A stretch of DNA of 64,000 nt, taken from Lachnospiraceae bacterium (GTDB lineage: Bacteria > Bacillota > Clostridia > Lachnospirales > Lachnospiraceae). Each line of letters begins with the position of its first letter. Position 1 is the stretch's first letter. Location of the stretch: the NCBI GenBank assembly GCA_016291405.1, contig JAEEXG010000001.1, positions 1 to 64,000 on the forward strand. The letters are read 5' to 3'. The position numbers were made by a program, and so were the translations under genes. Positions 38,431-48,202 of the stretch are shown here, in pieces. A model generated the notes under the pieces. The model had not been told where the DNA came from. It was given only the letters and a program-made list of their open reading frames with translations, and searched no databases.

Positions 38431-39134
38431 GTTTTTCCTCCCTCTCTTGTAAGTATTTGTAATTCTTTATCCGTTAGTTTCCTATATTTTCCTTCATGTA
38501 ATTTTTCATCAAGCTTTAAGTCTCCGATAGAAACTCTTTTTAGAAATAATACTTCGTTATTTACAGCCTTTAGCATTCGTTTTACTTGATGAAACATTCC
38601 TTCAAAAATAGTAAGTAAGATTTCTTTATCAGATAAGACATTAACTATAGCAGGCTTACATACATCATCTCCTATTTTAATTCCTGATTCCAAAGCCTTA
38701 ATGTCTTCATCAGATAAAGGATTTGATATTTTCACAAAATATGTTTTTTCTATATGATGTTTAGGAGATGTCAAATGATGTGATAAATCACCGTCATTTG
38801 TAACTATCAGTAATCCGACTGTATCTTTATCAAGCCTTCCTACCGGAAATAGGTCGTCTCTTCCCTCTTCTTTAAATAAATCAATTACCGTCTTATCGAT
38901 ATTATCTTTAGTGGCACTGACAACACCGGCAGGCTTATTTAGCATGTAATAAACAAACTTTTCGTATTTAACTTGATTTGAATCAAGCAGTACAGTATCT
39001 TTTGATTCATCTATTGAAAAAGAAGGGTCAGTAATTTTATTATCATTAACTATGACTCTTCCTTTCTTTATTATTTCCTTTGATTCTTTTCTTGAAAGAT
39101 TCTTAGAATCACATAAGAACTTATCCAATCTCAT
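38427..39134 (-). CDS. RsuA/RluB family pseudouridine synthase
   Basis: MRLDKFLCDSKNLSRKESKEIIKKGRVIVN; PVGRLDKDTVGLLIVTNDG; EGMFHQVKRML. Confidence 0.95.
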   Translation of the reverse strand: MRLDKFLCDSKNLSRKESKEIIKKGRVIVNDNKITDPSFSIDESKDTVLLDSNQVKYEKFVYYMLNKPAGVVSATKDNIDKTVIDLFKEEGRDDLFPVGRLDKDTVGLLIVTNDGDLSHHLTSPKHHIEKTYFVKISNPLSDEDIKALESGIKIGDDVCKPAIVNVLSDKEILLTIFEGMFHQVKRMLKAVNNEVLFLKRVSIGDLKLDEKLHEGKYRKLTDKELQILTREGGKT

Positions 39135-39186
39135 AGAAACAGTATACTACAATTTATATTGGGAATAAATAAAGCTTTAATTAAAA

Positions 39187-39217
39187 ATATCCCACACTTC
39201 TTTAAAGTGTGGGATAT
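39187..39217 (-). terminator. Rho-independent terminator
   Basis: ATATCCCACACTT..AAGTGTGGGATAT, 13-bp stem, T-tract on - strand. Confidence 0.88.
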
Positions 39218-39220
39218 AAA

Positions 39221-39826
39221 TTACATTATTTCAGGTTCGTCCATTCCGGAATCATTTGAAAGAGTTATGTTTTCAAAATCATCTTCATCTGAAGGATGAA
39301 GCTCTGTTCTGTTTTCTTTGACTATACCGTTACAACTGTTAAGGTTACTGATTAATTCATTGTAATTTGCAACAGTTGTCTGAGTTGTATGAGTAATAAT
39401 CTTTTCAAGATTAGCAAGCAAATCATCCGTATATTGCATAGCAGCTGCTTTTACAGCATTGGCTTCAATTGTAGCTTTATCTAAGATTTCCTGAGCCTGA
39501 TTTGTTGCCATTGTAACAACTTCGTTAGCCTTTGAATAAGCTTGCTGCATAATCTCATGCTCATTAACCAATTGATTTGTCTGGATTGTAGCCTCATTGA
39601 TTAAAGCTTCAGCTTTTTTCTTTGCGTCATCCAAAATCGCATCACGATTACTAATCATCTTCTGATAACGTTTTATTTCATCGGGTGTGCTCATTCTTAA
39701 TTCTCTGAGCAAACCATCGATTTCATCTTTATTAACAATAATTCTTGTGGTGGAAAGTGTCTGGAACTTACAGCTGTTAATAAACTCTTCAATTTCATCA
39801 ATCAAAGCTTCTATTTTACTTGTCAT
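39221..39826 (-). CDS. Coiled-coil protein (DivIVA / V-ATPase subunit H-like)
   Basis: Long heptad-rich KKKAEALINEATIQTNQLVNEHEIMQQAYSKANEVVTMATNQAQEILDKATIEANAVKAAA. Confidence 0.7.
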   Translation of the reverse strand: MTSKIEALIDEIEEFINSCKFQTLSTTRIIVNKDEIDGLLRELRMSTPDEIKRYQKMISNRDAILDDAKKKAEALINEATIQTNQLVNEHEIMQQAYSKANEVVTMATNQAQEILDKATIEANAVKAAAMQYTDDLLANLEKIITHTTQTTVANYNELISNLNSCNGIVKENRTELHPSDEDDFENITLSNDSGMDEPEIM

Positions 39827-39847
39827 ACGCTAGTTTCTCCCCAAATA

Positions 39848-40330
39848 TTAATGTCCGTATCTTTCGTACAAAAGTTTTGCCACATAATCAGGAACAAATG
39901 GAGTTAAATCTCCTCCAAACTGAGCTATCTGCTTCACAGCAGAAGAACTTAAATAGGAATACTTTAAAGTAGTATTAAAATATACAGTTTCAACTCTATG
40001 GTTAGAAAGCTTTCTGTTCATTTGAGACATCTGAAGTTCGTACTCAAAATCCGTAACTGCTCTTAAGCCTCTTACCACAACATTAATTCCGATTTCTTTT
40101 GTGTAATCCGTAAGCAGACCTTCAAAAGACTCAACTCGTACATTTTTAATATCTTTTGTGGCTTCTTTTAGTATATTAACACGTTCGCTGACAGAAAACA
40201 ACGGACTTTTTTCTTTGTTATCAAGTACTGCAACAACCAATTCATCAAAAATATTGGCTGCTCTTTTAATAATATCCAAATGACCGAAAGTCATTGGATC
40301 GAATGTACCCGGATAAATTGCTGATTTCAT
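39848..40330 (-). CDS. coaD: Phosphopantetheine adenylyltransferase
   Basis: IYPGTFDPMTFGHLDIIKRAANIFDEL; VVRGLRAVTDFEYELQMSQMN; YSYLSSSAVKQIAQFGGD. Confidence 0.98.
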   Translation of the reverse strand: MKSAIYPGTFDPMTFGHLDIIKRAANIFDELVVAVLDNKEKSPLFSVSERVNILKEATKDIKNVRVESFEGLLTDYTKEIGINVVVRGLRAVTDFEYELQMSQMNRKLSNHRVETVYFNTTLKYSYLSSSAVKQIAQFGGDLTPFVPDYVAKLLYERYGH

Positions 40331-40341
40331 ATTTGACTCCT

Positions 40342-40893
40342 TTATTTTACCTTAACAAACATATGCTTATTTGTCTTGTACTTTTTTTCCTTAATAAGCT
40401 CAAATCCAAGTTCATCAAGATAAGAAAAGTCGGTTTTAATATCTGCTTCAATAATAAATAATGTATCTTCGTTAATATACGGCTGATCGTGTAAAACCGA
40501 AAGAAGCTCTTTTTCAAGACCGTTTTCATAGGGCGGATCCATAAAAACTATATCAACGCTTGATTCATGAATCTGCATTGCACCTCTGATGGCATCACAG
40601 TTAAATATAGTTGCCTTATCTTCAAAATGCGTATGTTTTACGTTTTCACAAATGCACTTATTTGCTTCGCTTGAATTATCAATAAAATACGCCTTTTTAG
40701 CTCCTCTTGAAAGGCTTTCGATACCGATTGAACCGCTTCCTGCGAAGAAATCGATTACAACACTATCATAAATATCTCCCTGAAGCATGTTGAATAATGT
40801 TTCTTTTATTCTGTCGGTTGTGGGCCTTGTGTTCTTTCCTTCAGGCGTTTTAAGTAACAAATTACGGGCACTACCCGAAATAACTCTAAGCAT
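40342..40893 (-). CDS. rsmD: 16S rRNA (guanine966-N2)-methyltransferase RsmD
   Basis: RVISGSARNLLLKTPEGKNTRPTTDRIKETLFN; DFFAGSGSIGIESLSRGA; VFMDPPYENG. Confidence 0.97.
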   Translation of the reverse strand: MLRVISGSARNLLLKTPEGKNTRPTTDRIKETLFNMLQGDIYDSVVIDFFAGSGSIGIESLSRGAKKAYFIDNSSEANKCICENVKHTHFEDKATIFNCDAIRGAMQIHESSVDIVFMDPPYENGLEKELLSVLHDQPYINEDTLFIIEADIKTDFSYLDELGFELIKEKKYKTNKHMFVKVK

Positions 40894-40897
40894 TTAT

Positions 40898-43168
40898 CTA
40901 TCCTCTTATTTTTGTTCCCTTTGTATCACGGTGACCGGGCTTAACTTTAGCATGTAAATCAAAAGGTCTTCCGTTATAAGTTATGGTATTGTCGCCGGCA
41001 TTTTGTGTAAGGTAAGCCGCTTCGACAAAGTCTCCCTTGTTAAGCTTCATTCCTCTTACGCCTACAGCTGCTTTCTTCTTTTCGGGAACTTCTTCAATAC
41101 CGAATCTTAAGAATACACCATCCTGGGTCTGAAGAACAACATTTTTTTGCTCTTCCAAAACAAATACTGCAACTAATTCATCGCCGTCATTAAGCTTTGT
41201 TGCCGCAATGGAACGTTTTGAAACATCAAATTCACTTCCGTCTACGACTTTAATCATGGCAGACTTAGTGATAAATACAAGACGTTTAAACTTAAGATCG
41301 TCTACATTAGCAAGAAGCAATGCCTGCTCATTTGATGAATTAAAGTTACTGATATTATCAATAGGCATACCCTTGTCTCTGAATTTACCAAAGGGCAAAT
41401 CCTTAGCCTTAATGGTATGCATTATACCTTTATCTGAGAAAATGCAAATCTTACCGTCACTCTTTAAGGGGAATACAAATTTATGCTCTGCATCGGCAGC
41501 TTCTTTGTTTCTTTCATAAACCACCATATCAACGCTCTTTGCGTAACCAAAGCGGTCCATAAGAAACATAATGTCGATTACTTCAGGCTTTACTTCTTCA
41601 AGTACGATTTCTTCAGCATCCTCGATTTGAGTGCGTCTTTCTTTACCAAATTCTCGTCTTAATTTTTCCATGTCATCGATTATTACCTTAGCCATGGAAT
41701 CTCTGTTTCCCAAAATATCTTTGTATCTGTCGATATTGGCAAGAGTTTCTTCGTTTTCATTAAACAAAGCTTCAAGCTCTAAGCCAATTAACTTATACAA
41801 GCGCATATCCAGAATTGCATTGGCCTGCTTTTCGGTAAAATCAAGAGTTGAAGCCATGATTTTGGATTCTTTTGACTTAAACTTGATTCCTTCGGTTTTA
41901 CCTTCAGTCATACAAGCCTTAGCCATGTTTCTGTCTTTAGATCCGCGAAGAATTTCAATAATTAAGTCAATAACATTTACAGCGCGAATCAAACCTTCTT
42001 GAATTTCTTTCTTTTCAAGTTCTTTTTCAAGAAGCTTTTGGTACTTTCTTGTACATATTTCAAACTGGAATTTAACGTTTTCTTCAATTACTCTCTTTAA
42101 GCTGAGAGTTTCGGGACGTCCGTCTACAATTGCAAGATTGTTAAATCCAAAGGTATCCTCTAAACGGGTCTTTTTATACAAAAGATTTATAAAGTTCTGA
42201 GGATTAGCGTCTTTTCTAAGTTCAAATACTATTCTGATACCGTCTTTATTCGACTGGTTTGTAATATCAATTACATCGTTTGTTTTCTTTGTATCAATCA
42301 AAGTAGCAACATCGTTTAAGAATTTAGCGATGTTAGCGCCAATCATTGTATAAGGAATCTCGGTAACAACTACATTTGTTTTACCACCCTTTAATTCCTC
42401 GATTTCAACCTTACCGCGAACCTTTATTTTACCCATTCCGGTTTCATAGATTTCGGCAAGTTCCGACTGGTTTACAACAATACCGCCGGTAGGAAAATCA
42501 GGCCCCTTAATATACTTCATAAGTTCTTTTGAAGTAATATCATTATTCTTCATGTAGGCCTTACATGCTTCAACCACTTCTCCGAAGTTATGAGGAGGAA
42601 TGTTTGTAGCCATACCTACGGCAATACCTTCGGAACCGTTTACCAGTAGATTAGGGAATCTGCAAGGTAAAACAGTAGGTTCTTTTTCCGTTGCATCAAA
42701 GTTATCCGTAAAGTCTACAACGTCTTTATCAAGGTCAGCTAAGATTGCTTCCTGAGTAATCTTTTCAAGTCTTGCTTCCGTATAACGCATTGCAGCGGCG
42801 CCGTCGCCTTCAACGGTACCAAAGTTTCCATGGCCGTCCACCAAAGGCATACCCTTTTTAAAGCTCTGTGTCATTACAACCAAAGCTTCATAGATTGAGC
42901 TGTCACCATGAGGATGATATTTACCCATGGTATCGCCGACGATACGGGCACTCTTTCTGTGGGGCTTATCATATTTAAGGCCAAGCTCGTTCATGTCATA
43001 TAAAACACGTCTTTGAACCGGCTTAAGACCGTCTCTTACATCCGGAAGTGCTCTTGCTATGATAACGCTCATGGCATAATCCACAAAGGATTTTTTCATC
43101 ACATCCGAGTATTCGGTTTGTATAATTCTGTCTTCTTCGTTTAAGACTTCTATCTTTTCTTTTTTCAT
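40898..43168 (-). CDS. Type IIA topoisomerase A subunit (GyrA/ParC family)
   Basis: [60 protein letters not shown] (active-site Tyr). Confidence 0.95.
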   Translation of the reverse strand: MKKEKIEVLNEEDRIIQTEYSDVMKKSFVDYAMSVIIARALPDVRDGLKPVQRRVLYDMNELGLKYDKPHRKSARIVGDTMGKYHPHGDSSIYEALVVMTQSFKKGMPLVDGHGNFGTVEGDGAAAMRYTEARLEKITQEAILADLDKDVVDFTDNFDATEKEPTVLPCRFPNLLVNGSEGIAVGMATNIPPHNFGEVVEACKAYMKNNDITSKELMKYIKGPDFPTGGIVVNQSELAEIYETGMGKIKVRGKVEIEELKGGKTNVVVTEIPYTMIGANIAKFLNDVATLIDTKKTNDVIDITNQSNKDGIRIVFELRKDANPQNFINLLYKKTRLEDTFGFNNLAIVDGRPETLSLKRVIEENVKFQFEICTRKYQKLLEKELEKKEIQEGLIRAVNVIDLIIEILRGSKDRNMAKACMTEGKTEGIKFKSKESKIMASTLDFTEKQANAILDMRLYKLIGLELEALFNENEETLANIDRYKDILGNRDSMAKVIIDDMEKLRREFGKERRTQIEDAEEIVLEEVKPEVIDIMFLMDRFGYAKSVDMVVYERNKEAADAEHKFVFPLKSDGKICIFSDKGIMHTIKAKDLPFGKFRDKGMPIDNISNFNSSNEQALLLANVDDLKFKRLVFITKSAMIKVVDGSEFDVSKRSIAATKLNDGDELVAVFVLEEQKNVVLQTQDGVFLRFGIEEVPEKKKAAVGVRGMKLNKGDFVEAAYLTQNAGDNTITYNGRPFDLHAKVKPGHRDTKGTKIRG

Positions 43169-43171
43169 AAC

Positions 43172-45091
43172 TTATACATCAAGCTCCGCTTCGTTTGCAT
43201 TTTCATAAATAAATGTTCGTCTGGGTGGAACCTCAAGTCCCATAAGCAATTCGGTGGTTTCTGATGCATGCTTTGCATCTTCTATTCCCACTCTCTTTAA
43301 AAGTCTTCTTGCAGGGTCCAAAGTCGTTTCCCAAAGCTGTTCGGGATCCATTTCACCAAGACCTTTGTATCTTTGCAATTTATAAGATACATTATGAGTC
43401 TTTTTATACTTTTCAAGGGCTTCGTCATTGTAAAGATACTCTTCCTCACCCTTTTGAGGAATGACTTTATAAAGCGGAGGCATTGCGATATATACATGTC
43501 CTTCGTAAATAAGCTCAGGCATAAATCTAAAGAACAATGTTAAAAGAAGTGTTGAAATATGAGCTCCGTCCACATCGGCATCGGCCATAATAATAATTTT
43601 ATCGTAACGTAATTTGGTTATATCAAAATCATTACCGTAGCCTTCCGAGAATCCGCATCCGAAGGCATAGATCATTGTTTTAATTTCGGCATTGGCCAAA
43701 ACCTTATCGATACTTGCCTTTTCAACGTTTAAGATTTTACCTCTTATAGGAAGAATGGCTTGATACATTCTGTTTCTTGCCATCTTAGCACTGCCACCGG
43801 CGGAATCACCTTCGACGATGAAGATTTCACACTTCTTGGCATCTTTAGATTCGCAATTTGAAAGCTTTCCGTTTGAATCAAAGGAATACTTTTGCTTGGA
43901 AAGCATGTTTGTGCGGGCTTTTTCTTCAGTCTTACGAAGCTTAGCAGCTTTTTCGGCACATCCGATAACACTTTTAAGTGTTTCTAAGTTTCTGTCAAAG
44001 AAACGAACAAGTTCATCGTTAGTAATCTTAGATACAGCCTTTGCTGCATCCTGGTTATCAAGCTTAGTCTTTGTCTGGCCTTCAAATCTGGGATCTGTAT
44101 GCTTAATTGAAACAACCGCAGTTAAACCGTTTCTTACATCGGTACCTGTAAAGTTTTGATCCTTTTCTTTAAGTATGCCAAGCTCTCTTGCGTAGCTGTT
44201 AATAATATTTGTAAAGGCTGACTTAAAACCTGTTATATGAGTACCGCCTTCAAGAGTATAAATATTATTAACAAAGCCCATTACATTTTCATGGAATTCA
44301 TTAATGTATTGGAAAGCGACTTCGATTTCGATATTATCGCTCATTCCCTTAAAATAGATAACATCATGAATGGTCTCGGCAGTTTTATTCATGTCTTTAA
44401 TGTAACCGATTATGCCGTCAGGTTCATGAAAGGTAAGAGCCTCTACTTCTTCTTTTCTTCTGTCTTCATAGAAAATTGTAAGACCCGGATTAAGATAAGC
44501 TGTTTCGTGAAGACGATTCTTTATATCATCTTCTTTAAAACGGGTTTTTTCAAATATTTCATCATCCGGAAGGAAATTTACACAAGTTCCTGTTTCTTTT
44601 GACTTACCGATAACAGGAAGCAATCCCTTTTCAAGTTCAATAATGGGATTACCTCTTTCATATTTATCTTCGTAAACAAAACCGCCTGTTTTTACGGTAA
44701 CGCTTAAATGCTTTGAAAGTGCGTTAACAACCGATGAACCTACACCATGAAGACCACCGCTTGTTTTATATGAAGAATTGTCAAATTTACCGCCTGCATG
44801 AAGAGTAGTGAAAACCAATCTTTCGGCACTGATTCCCTTTTTATGCATACCGACGGGAATACCACGTCCGTTATCGCTGACGGTAGCTGAACCGTCTGCT
44901 TCCAAAATAACTTTGATTTCCGTACAAAAACCTGCCAGATGTTCATCTACGGAGTTATCAAGGATTTCATATATCAAATGATTGAGACCACGTGTAGAAA
45001 CACTTCCGATATACATACCGGGACGTTTTCTTACCGCTTCGAGTCCTTCTAAGACCGTTATACTCTCTGCATCATAAGTATTCTTACCCAT
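43172..45091 (-). CDS. Type IIA topoisomerase B subunit (GyrB/ParE family)
   Basis: VLEGLEAVRKRPGMYIGS, EILDNSVDEHLAG, VSDNGRGIPVG, GGLHGVGSSVVNALS, EGDSAGGSAKMARNR; MGKN start at 45091 preferred over 45124. Confidence 0.96.
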   Translation of the reverse strand: MGKNTYDAESITVLEGLEAVRKRPGMYIGSVSTRGLNHLIYEILDNSVDEHLAGFCTEIKVILEADGSATVSDNGRGIPVGMHKKGISAERLVFTTLHAGGKFDNSSYKTSGGLHGVGSSVVNALSKHLSVTVKTGGFVYEDKYERGNPIIELEKGLLPVIGKSKETGTCVNFLPDDEIFEKTRFKEDDIKNRLHETAYLNPGLTIFYEDRRKEEVEALTFHEPDGIIGYIKDMNKTAETIHDVIYFKGMSDNIEIEVAFQYINEFHENVMGFVNNIYTLEGGTHITGFKSAFTNIINSYARELGILKEKDQNFTGTDVRNGLTAVVSIKHTDPRFEGQTKTKLDNQDAAKAVSKITNDELVRFFDRNLETLKSVIGCAEKAAKLRKTEEKARTNMLSKQKYSFDSNGKLSNCESKDAKKCEIFIVEGDSAGGSAKMARNRMYQAILPIRGKILNVEKASIDKVLANAEIKTMIYAFGCGFSEGYGNDFDITKLRYDKIIIMADADVDGAHISTLLLTLFFRFMPELIYEGHVYIAMPPLYKVIPQKGEEEYLYNDEALEKYKKTHNVSYKLQRYKGLGEMDPEQLWETTLDPARRLLKRVGIEDAKHASETTELLMGLEVPPRRTFIYENANEAELDV

Positions 45092-45176
45092 AGTACTTCC
45101 TCTCAAAATACAATCTTTTGTCATATTTAGACTAATTTAGTATATCACATAAAATGCTATAAATAAACAAAAAAAC

Positions 45177-45219
45177 ACACGATGTAGTGTAAGTCTTGTA
45201 ACTTTAAACTACATCGTGT
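45177..45219 (-). terminator. Terminator after degV
   Basis: 12-bp stem ACACGATGTAGT...ACTACATCGTGT with T-tract on - strand. Confidence 0.85.
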
Positions 45220-45224
45220 AAATT

Positions 45225-46091
45225 CTACAAGTTCTTCGTAATGGCAATTGCCAAAGCCCCCGGACCTATATGACAGCTTACTGATAAAGATAATTTATCC
45301 AAATAAACTTCGGCTTTAGGGAATCTTTCTTTAACTTCTTCGAAGAAAGGAAGTGCATTTTCATCGGTGTGTGAATATACCACAAAGATTCTTACGCCTG
45401 TTCCGTCATCACCGCATTTATATCTCTCAACCACATCTTTAATAGCCTGATTAAGCATTGTGGTCTTAGCTTGACCTATGGTCCTTACCTTTGCAAAAGC
45501 ATCAAGCTTTTCGCCTTGAATCTGTAAAACAGGTTTAATCTTTAAAAGCTGTCCGATCATCGCAGCAGCGGGAGTAAGTCTTCCGCCCCTTGATAAATAC
45601 TTTAAAGTATCAACCATTATATAAATACTTGAATTAAACTTATCTTCTTCAAGGATTCTGTGTATCTCTTTACCGCTTTTTCCTTCGTCTGCAAGTTTTA
45701 GGGCATCTAACACAGACTGTTTCATGGTAACGGAGATTCTTTGATTGTTTACAACAAAAACTTTATCTTCGTAATCTTCCGCCAGCATTCTTGCTGTCTG
45801 GAAAGAACCGCTAAGGCCGCTGCTCATGGGAATATGAACAATTTCATCATACTCTGTCAAAAGCTTATCCCATAACTTCATTACGTCATCGGGAGAAGGC
45901 TGACTGGTGGAAATTGTGCAGTCATTTAAGAGCATTTCAAAGAACTGCTCCTGAGTTAAATTTATATCTTCATAATAGTCGTAACCATCAATCATAAAAG
46001 GCATCGGAAGCACATATACGCCCAATTCCTTTGCCATATTTTGAGTGATTCCACTGTTGGAATCTGTTACTATCGCAACTTTATTTGCCAA
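45225..46091 (-). CDS. DegV family fatty-acid binding protein
   Basis: VAIVTDSNSGITQNMAKELGVYVLPMPFMIDG; SQPSPDD; PMSSGLSGSFQTA; SHIGPGALAI-type C-terminus (CHIGPGALAIAI). Confidence 0.96.
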   Translation of the reverse strand: MANKVAIVTDSNSGITQNMAKELGVYVLPMPFMIDGYDYYEDINLTQEQFFEMLLNDCTISTSQPSPDDVMKLWDKLLTEYDEIVHIPMSSGLSGSFQTARMLAEDYEDKVFVVNNQRISVTMKQSVLDALKLADEGKSGKEIHRILEEDKFNSSIYIMVDTLKYLSRGGRLTPAAAMIGQLLKIKPVLQIQGEKLDAFAKVRTIGQAKTTMLNQAIKDVVERYKCGDDGTGVRIFVVYSHTDENALPFFEEVKERFPKAEVYLDKLSLSVSCHIGPGALAIAITKNL

Positions 46092-46136
46092 AATTTTTCC
46101 CTCATTTTTTAGTATTCAAACAAACTAATTTTAATG

Positions 46137-48155
46137 TCAGATAGTCCTAAAGTCAATTGTTTTTATTTGTTGCTTGGGAATACGTTCCTTTAATGAATCA
46201 TACTTATTCGCGGCAAGCATCAGGATATCTGAGTCTTCATAAATATCCCCTAAGCCAAATTGAAGTTCACCGCTTTGCCTTATTCCGTTTAATTCACCGG
46301 GGCCTCTTAACTTCATATCTTCTTCCGCGATCACAAAACCGTCATTTGACTTATTTAAGACATCCAAACGCTTCTTTGTAAGTTCGTTTTTAGAGTCAGA
46401 TAAAAGCATGCAAAAAGAAGGATATTCGCCTCTTCCTACTCTTCCTCTTAACTGATGAAGCTGCGATAAACCGAATCGTTCTGCATTTTCAATCAAAATA
46501 ACGGAAGCGTTGGGAACATCGATACCTACTTCTATAACGGTAGTTGCAACGAGTATATCGATATTACCTTCCTTAAAGGATTCCATAATTCTTGTCTTTT
46601 CATCAGGTTTCATCTTACCTGTAAGAATACCTACATTAACTTTTTCGCCAAAATATTCCTTTATTTCTTTTGAATGGGTTTCTACACTCTTAAGTAATAG
46701 CTCATCCTCGTCATTATCTTCAACCATAGGACAAATAACATATGCCTGACGCCCTTTATCAAGTTCGCTTTGAATCTTTTTATATGCCTTTTCTCTGAAA
46801 GAAGAATCTATAACGCAATTTGAAATCGGAATTCTGTTCTTTGGAAGCTCATCAATAACGGATACAGATAAGCCTGCAAACATAATCATGGCAAGGGTTC
46901 TTGGAATGGGTGTTGCACTCATAACAAGCAAATGAGGCTCAAGCCCTTTATTCTTTAAAGCTTCTCTTTGTCTAACACCAAATCTGTGCTGTTCATCCGT
47001 AATAACTAAAGCAAGATTGTTAAATTCTACATTATCCTGAATCAAAGCCTGAGTACCTATAACTAAATTGCTTTCCCCCAAAGAAATTGCTCTCAATGCT
47101 TCTTTCTTATCCTTAGAAGACATTTTACCGGTAAGTAAAACCGGTTTTAAGCACAAAGAATACTTATCGGTTAAGCTCTTTACATTTTCATAATGTTGTC
47201 TTGCAAGGACTTCTGTAGGAGCCATCATAGCGCCCTGATAACCATTTGAAGCACACATAAGTAAAGCCAGTATCGCAACTATTGTTTTACCGGAACCCAC
47301 GTCACCCTGTACAAGCCTGTTCATCAAAAAATCTGACGACATATCATTTGATATATCTTCAAATGTCTTCTTTTGCGCATTGGTAAGTTCATAGGGAAGT
47401 GCATCACAAAGACGTTTACAATCAGCGGTTTCAATCATTTTAAAGTTGTTTTGAAGCTTCACATTTTCTAAATTCTTATTCTTTGTTGCATTAATAAAAA
47501 GCAAAAACTCATCAAAAATGATTCTTCTTTTGGCCTTATATAAATCTTCTTCGTCTTTTGGAAAATGAATGCTTGATTTAGCCAAAGGCATGGGAAGCAT
47601 TGACATTTCTTTACATTCATCATTAGAAATATAGTCTTTATCAAAGGCCGCTTGAGATAAGGCTAGCGAAACTGTTTTTGATATTTTTAAATTAGATAAA
47701 TCTTTGGTTAGCGCATAAATCGGAGTAATTACATCCTGAAGTTTATAGTATTCATCATAATCATAGGTTTTTGGCTGCTCTAAAATAAGAGTATTTCTAA
47801 ATAGCTTTAAATACCCCCTAAACACCTTTTTATCGCCTACTTTGAATGCCTTTAACATATAAGGAGCATTAAAGTAACGCACTTCAAAAGTGCCGTATTC
47901 ATCATATATAAAAAATGAAATAATGGATTTACCCGAAAAACGGGTAAGCTTAGGGTTGCTTTTTACGGTGGCAAAAACAGCGTTACGTGAATTTGCCAAC
48001 GAATCCTTTGTAGATGTTATTCTTTCATACTTATCATAAGTACGGGGATAATAATTTAATATATCATCCACCGTAAATAAGCCTATTCTATTAAATAGTT
48101 CGAATGTTTTTCCGCCAACGCCTTTTATAGAACTTAAAGATTGATTATTGTTCAT
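46137..48155 (-). CDS. recG: ATP-dependent DNA helicase RecG
   Basis: RLVQGDVGSGKTIVA, MMAPTEVLARQHY, ITDEQHRFGVRQRE, LVMSATPIPRTLAM, QLRGRVGRGEYPSFC. Confidence 0.97.
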   Translation of the reverse strand: MNNNQSLSSIKGVGGKTFELFNRIGLFTVDDILNYYPRTYDKYERITSTKDSLANSRNAVFATVKSNPKLTRFSGKSIISFFIYDEYGTFEVRYFNAPYMLKAFKVGDKKVFRGYLKLFRNTLILEQPKTYDYDEYYKLQDVITPIYALTKDLSNLKISKTVSLALSQAAFDKDYISNDECKEMSMLPMPLAKSSIHFPKDEEDLYKAKRRIIFDEFLLFINATKNKNLENVKLQNNFKMIETADCKRLCDALPYELTNAQKKTFEDISNDMSSDFLMNRLVQGDVGSGKTIVAILALLMCASNGYQGAMMAPTEVLARQHYENVKSLTDKYSLCLKPVLLTGKMSSKDKKEALRAISLGESNLVIGTQALIQDNVEFNNLALVITDEQHRFGVRQREALKNKGLEPHLLVMSATPIPRTLAMIMFAGLSVSVIDELPKNRIPISNCVIDSSFREKAYKKIQSELDKGRQAYVICPMVEDNDEDELLLKSVETHSKEIKEYFGEKVNVGILTGKMKPDEKTRIMESFKEGNIDILVATTVIEVGIDVPNASVILIENAERFGLSQLHQLRGRVGRGEYPSFCMLLSDSKNELTKKRLDVLNKSNDGFVIAEEDMKLRGPGELNGIRQSGELQFGLGDIYEDSDILMLAANKYDSLKERIPKQQIKTIDFRTI

Positions 48156-48170
48156 AATACCCCTAAAAAA

Positions 48171-48198
48171 ATACCCCGAAGCAAAAACTTCGGGGTAT
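48171..48198 (-). terminator. Rho-independent terminator
   Basis: ATACCCCGAAG-CAAAAA-CTTCGGGGTAT, T-tract on - strand. Confidence 0.8.
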
Positions 48199-48202
48199 GT
48201 GC

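Noticed and set aside
41208-42002. 103-aa and 123-aa + strand ORFs inside the GyrA-family gene
   Set aside because: Shadow ORFs opposite a conserved enzyme.
43818-44602. 113-aa and 121-aa + strand ORFs inside the GyrB-family gene
   Set aside because: Antisense to a highly conserved coding sequence; composition and residues look like shadow frames.
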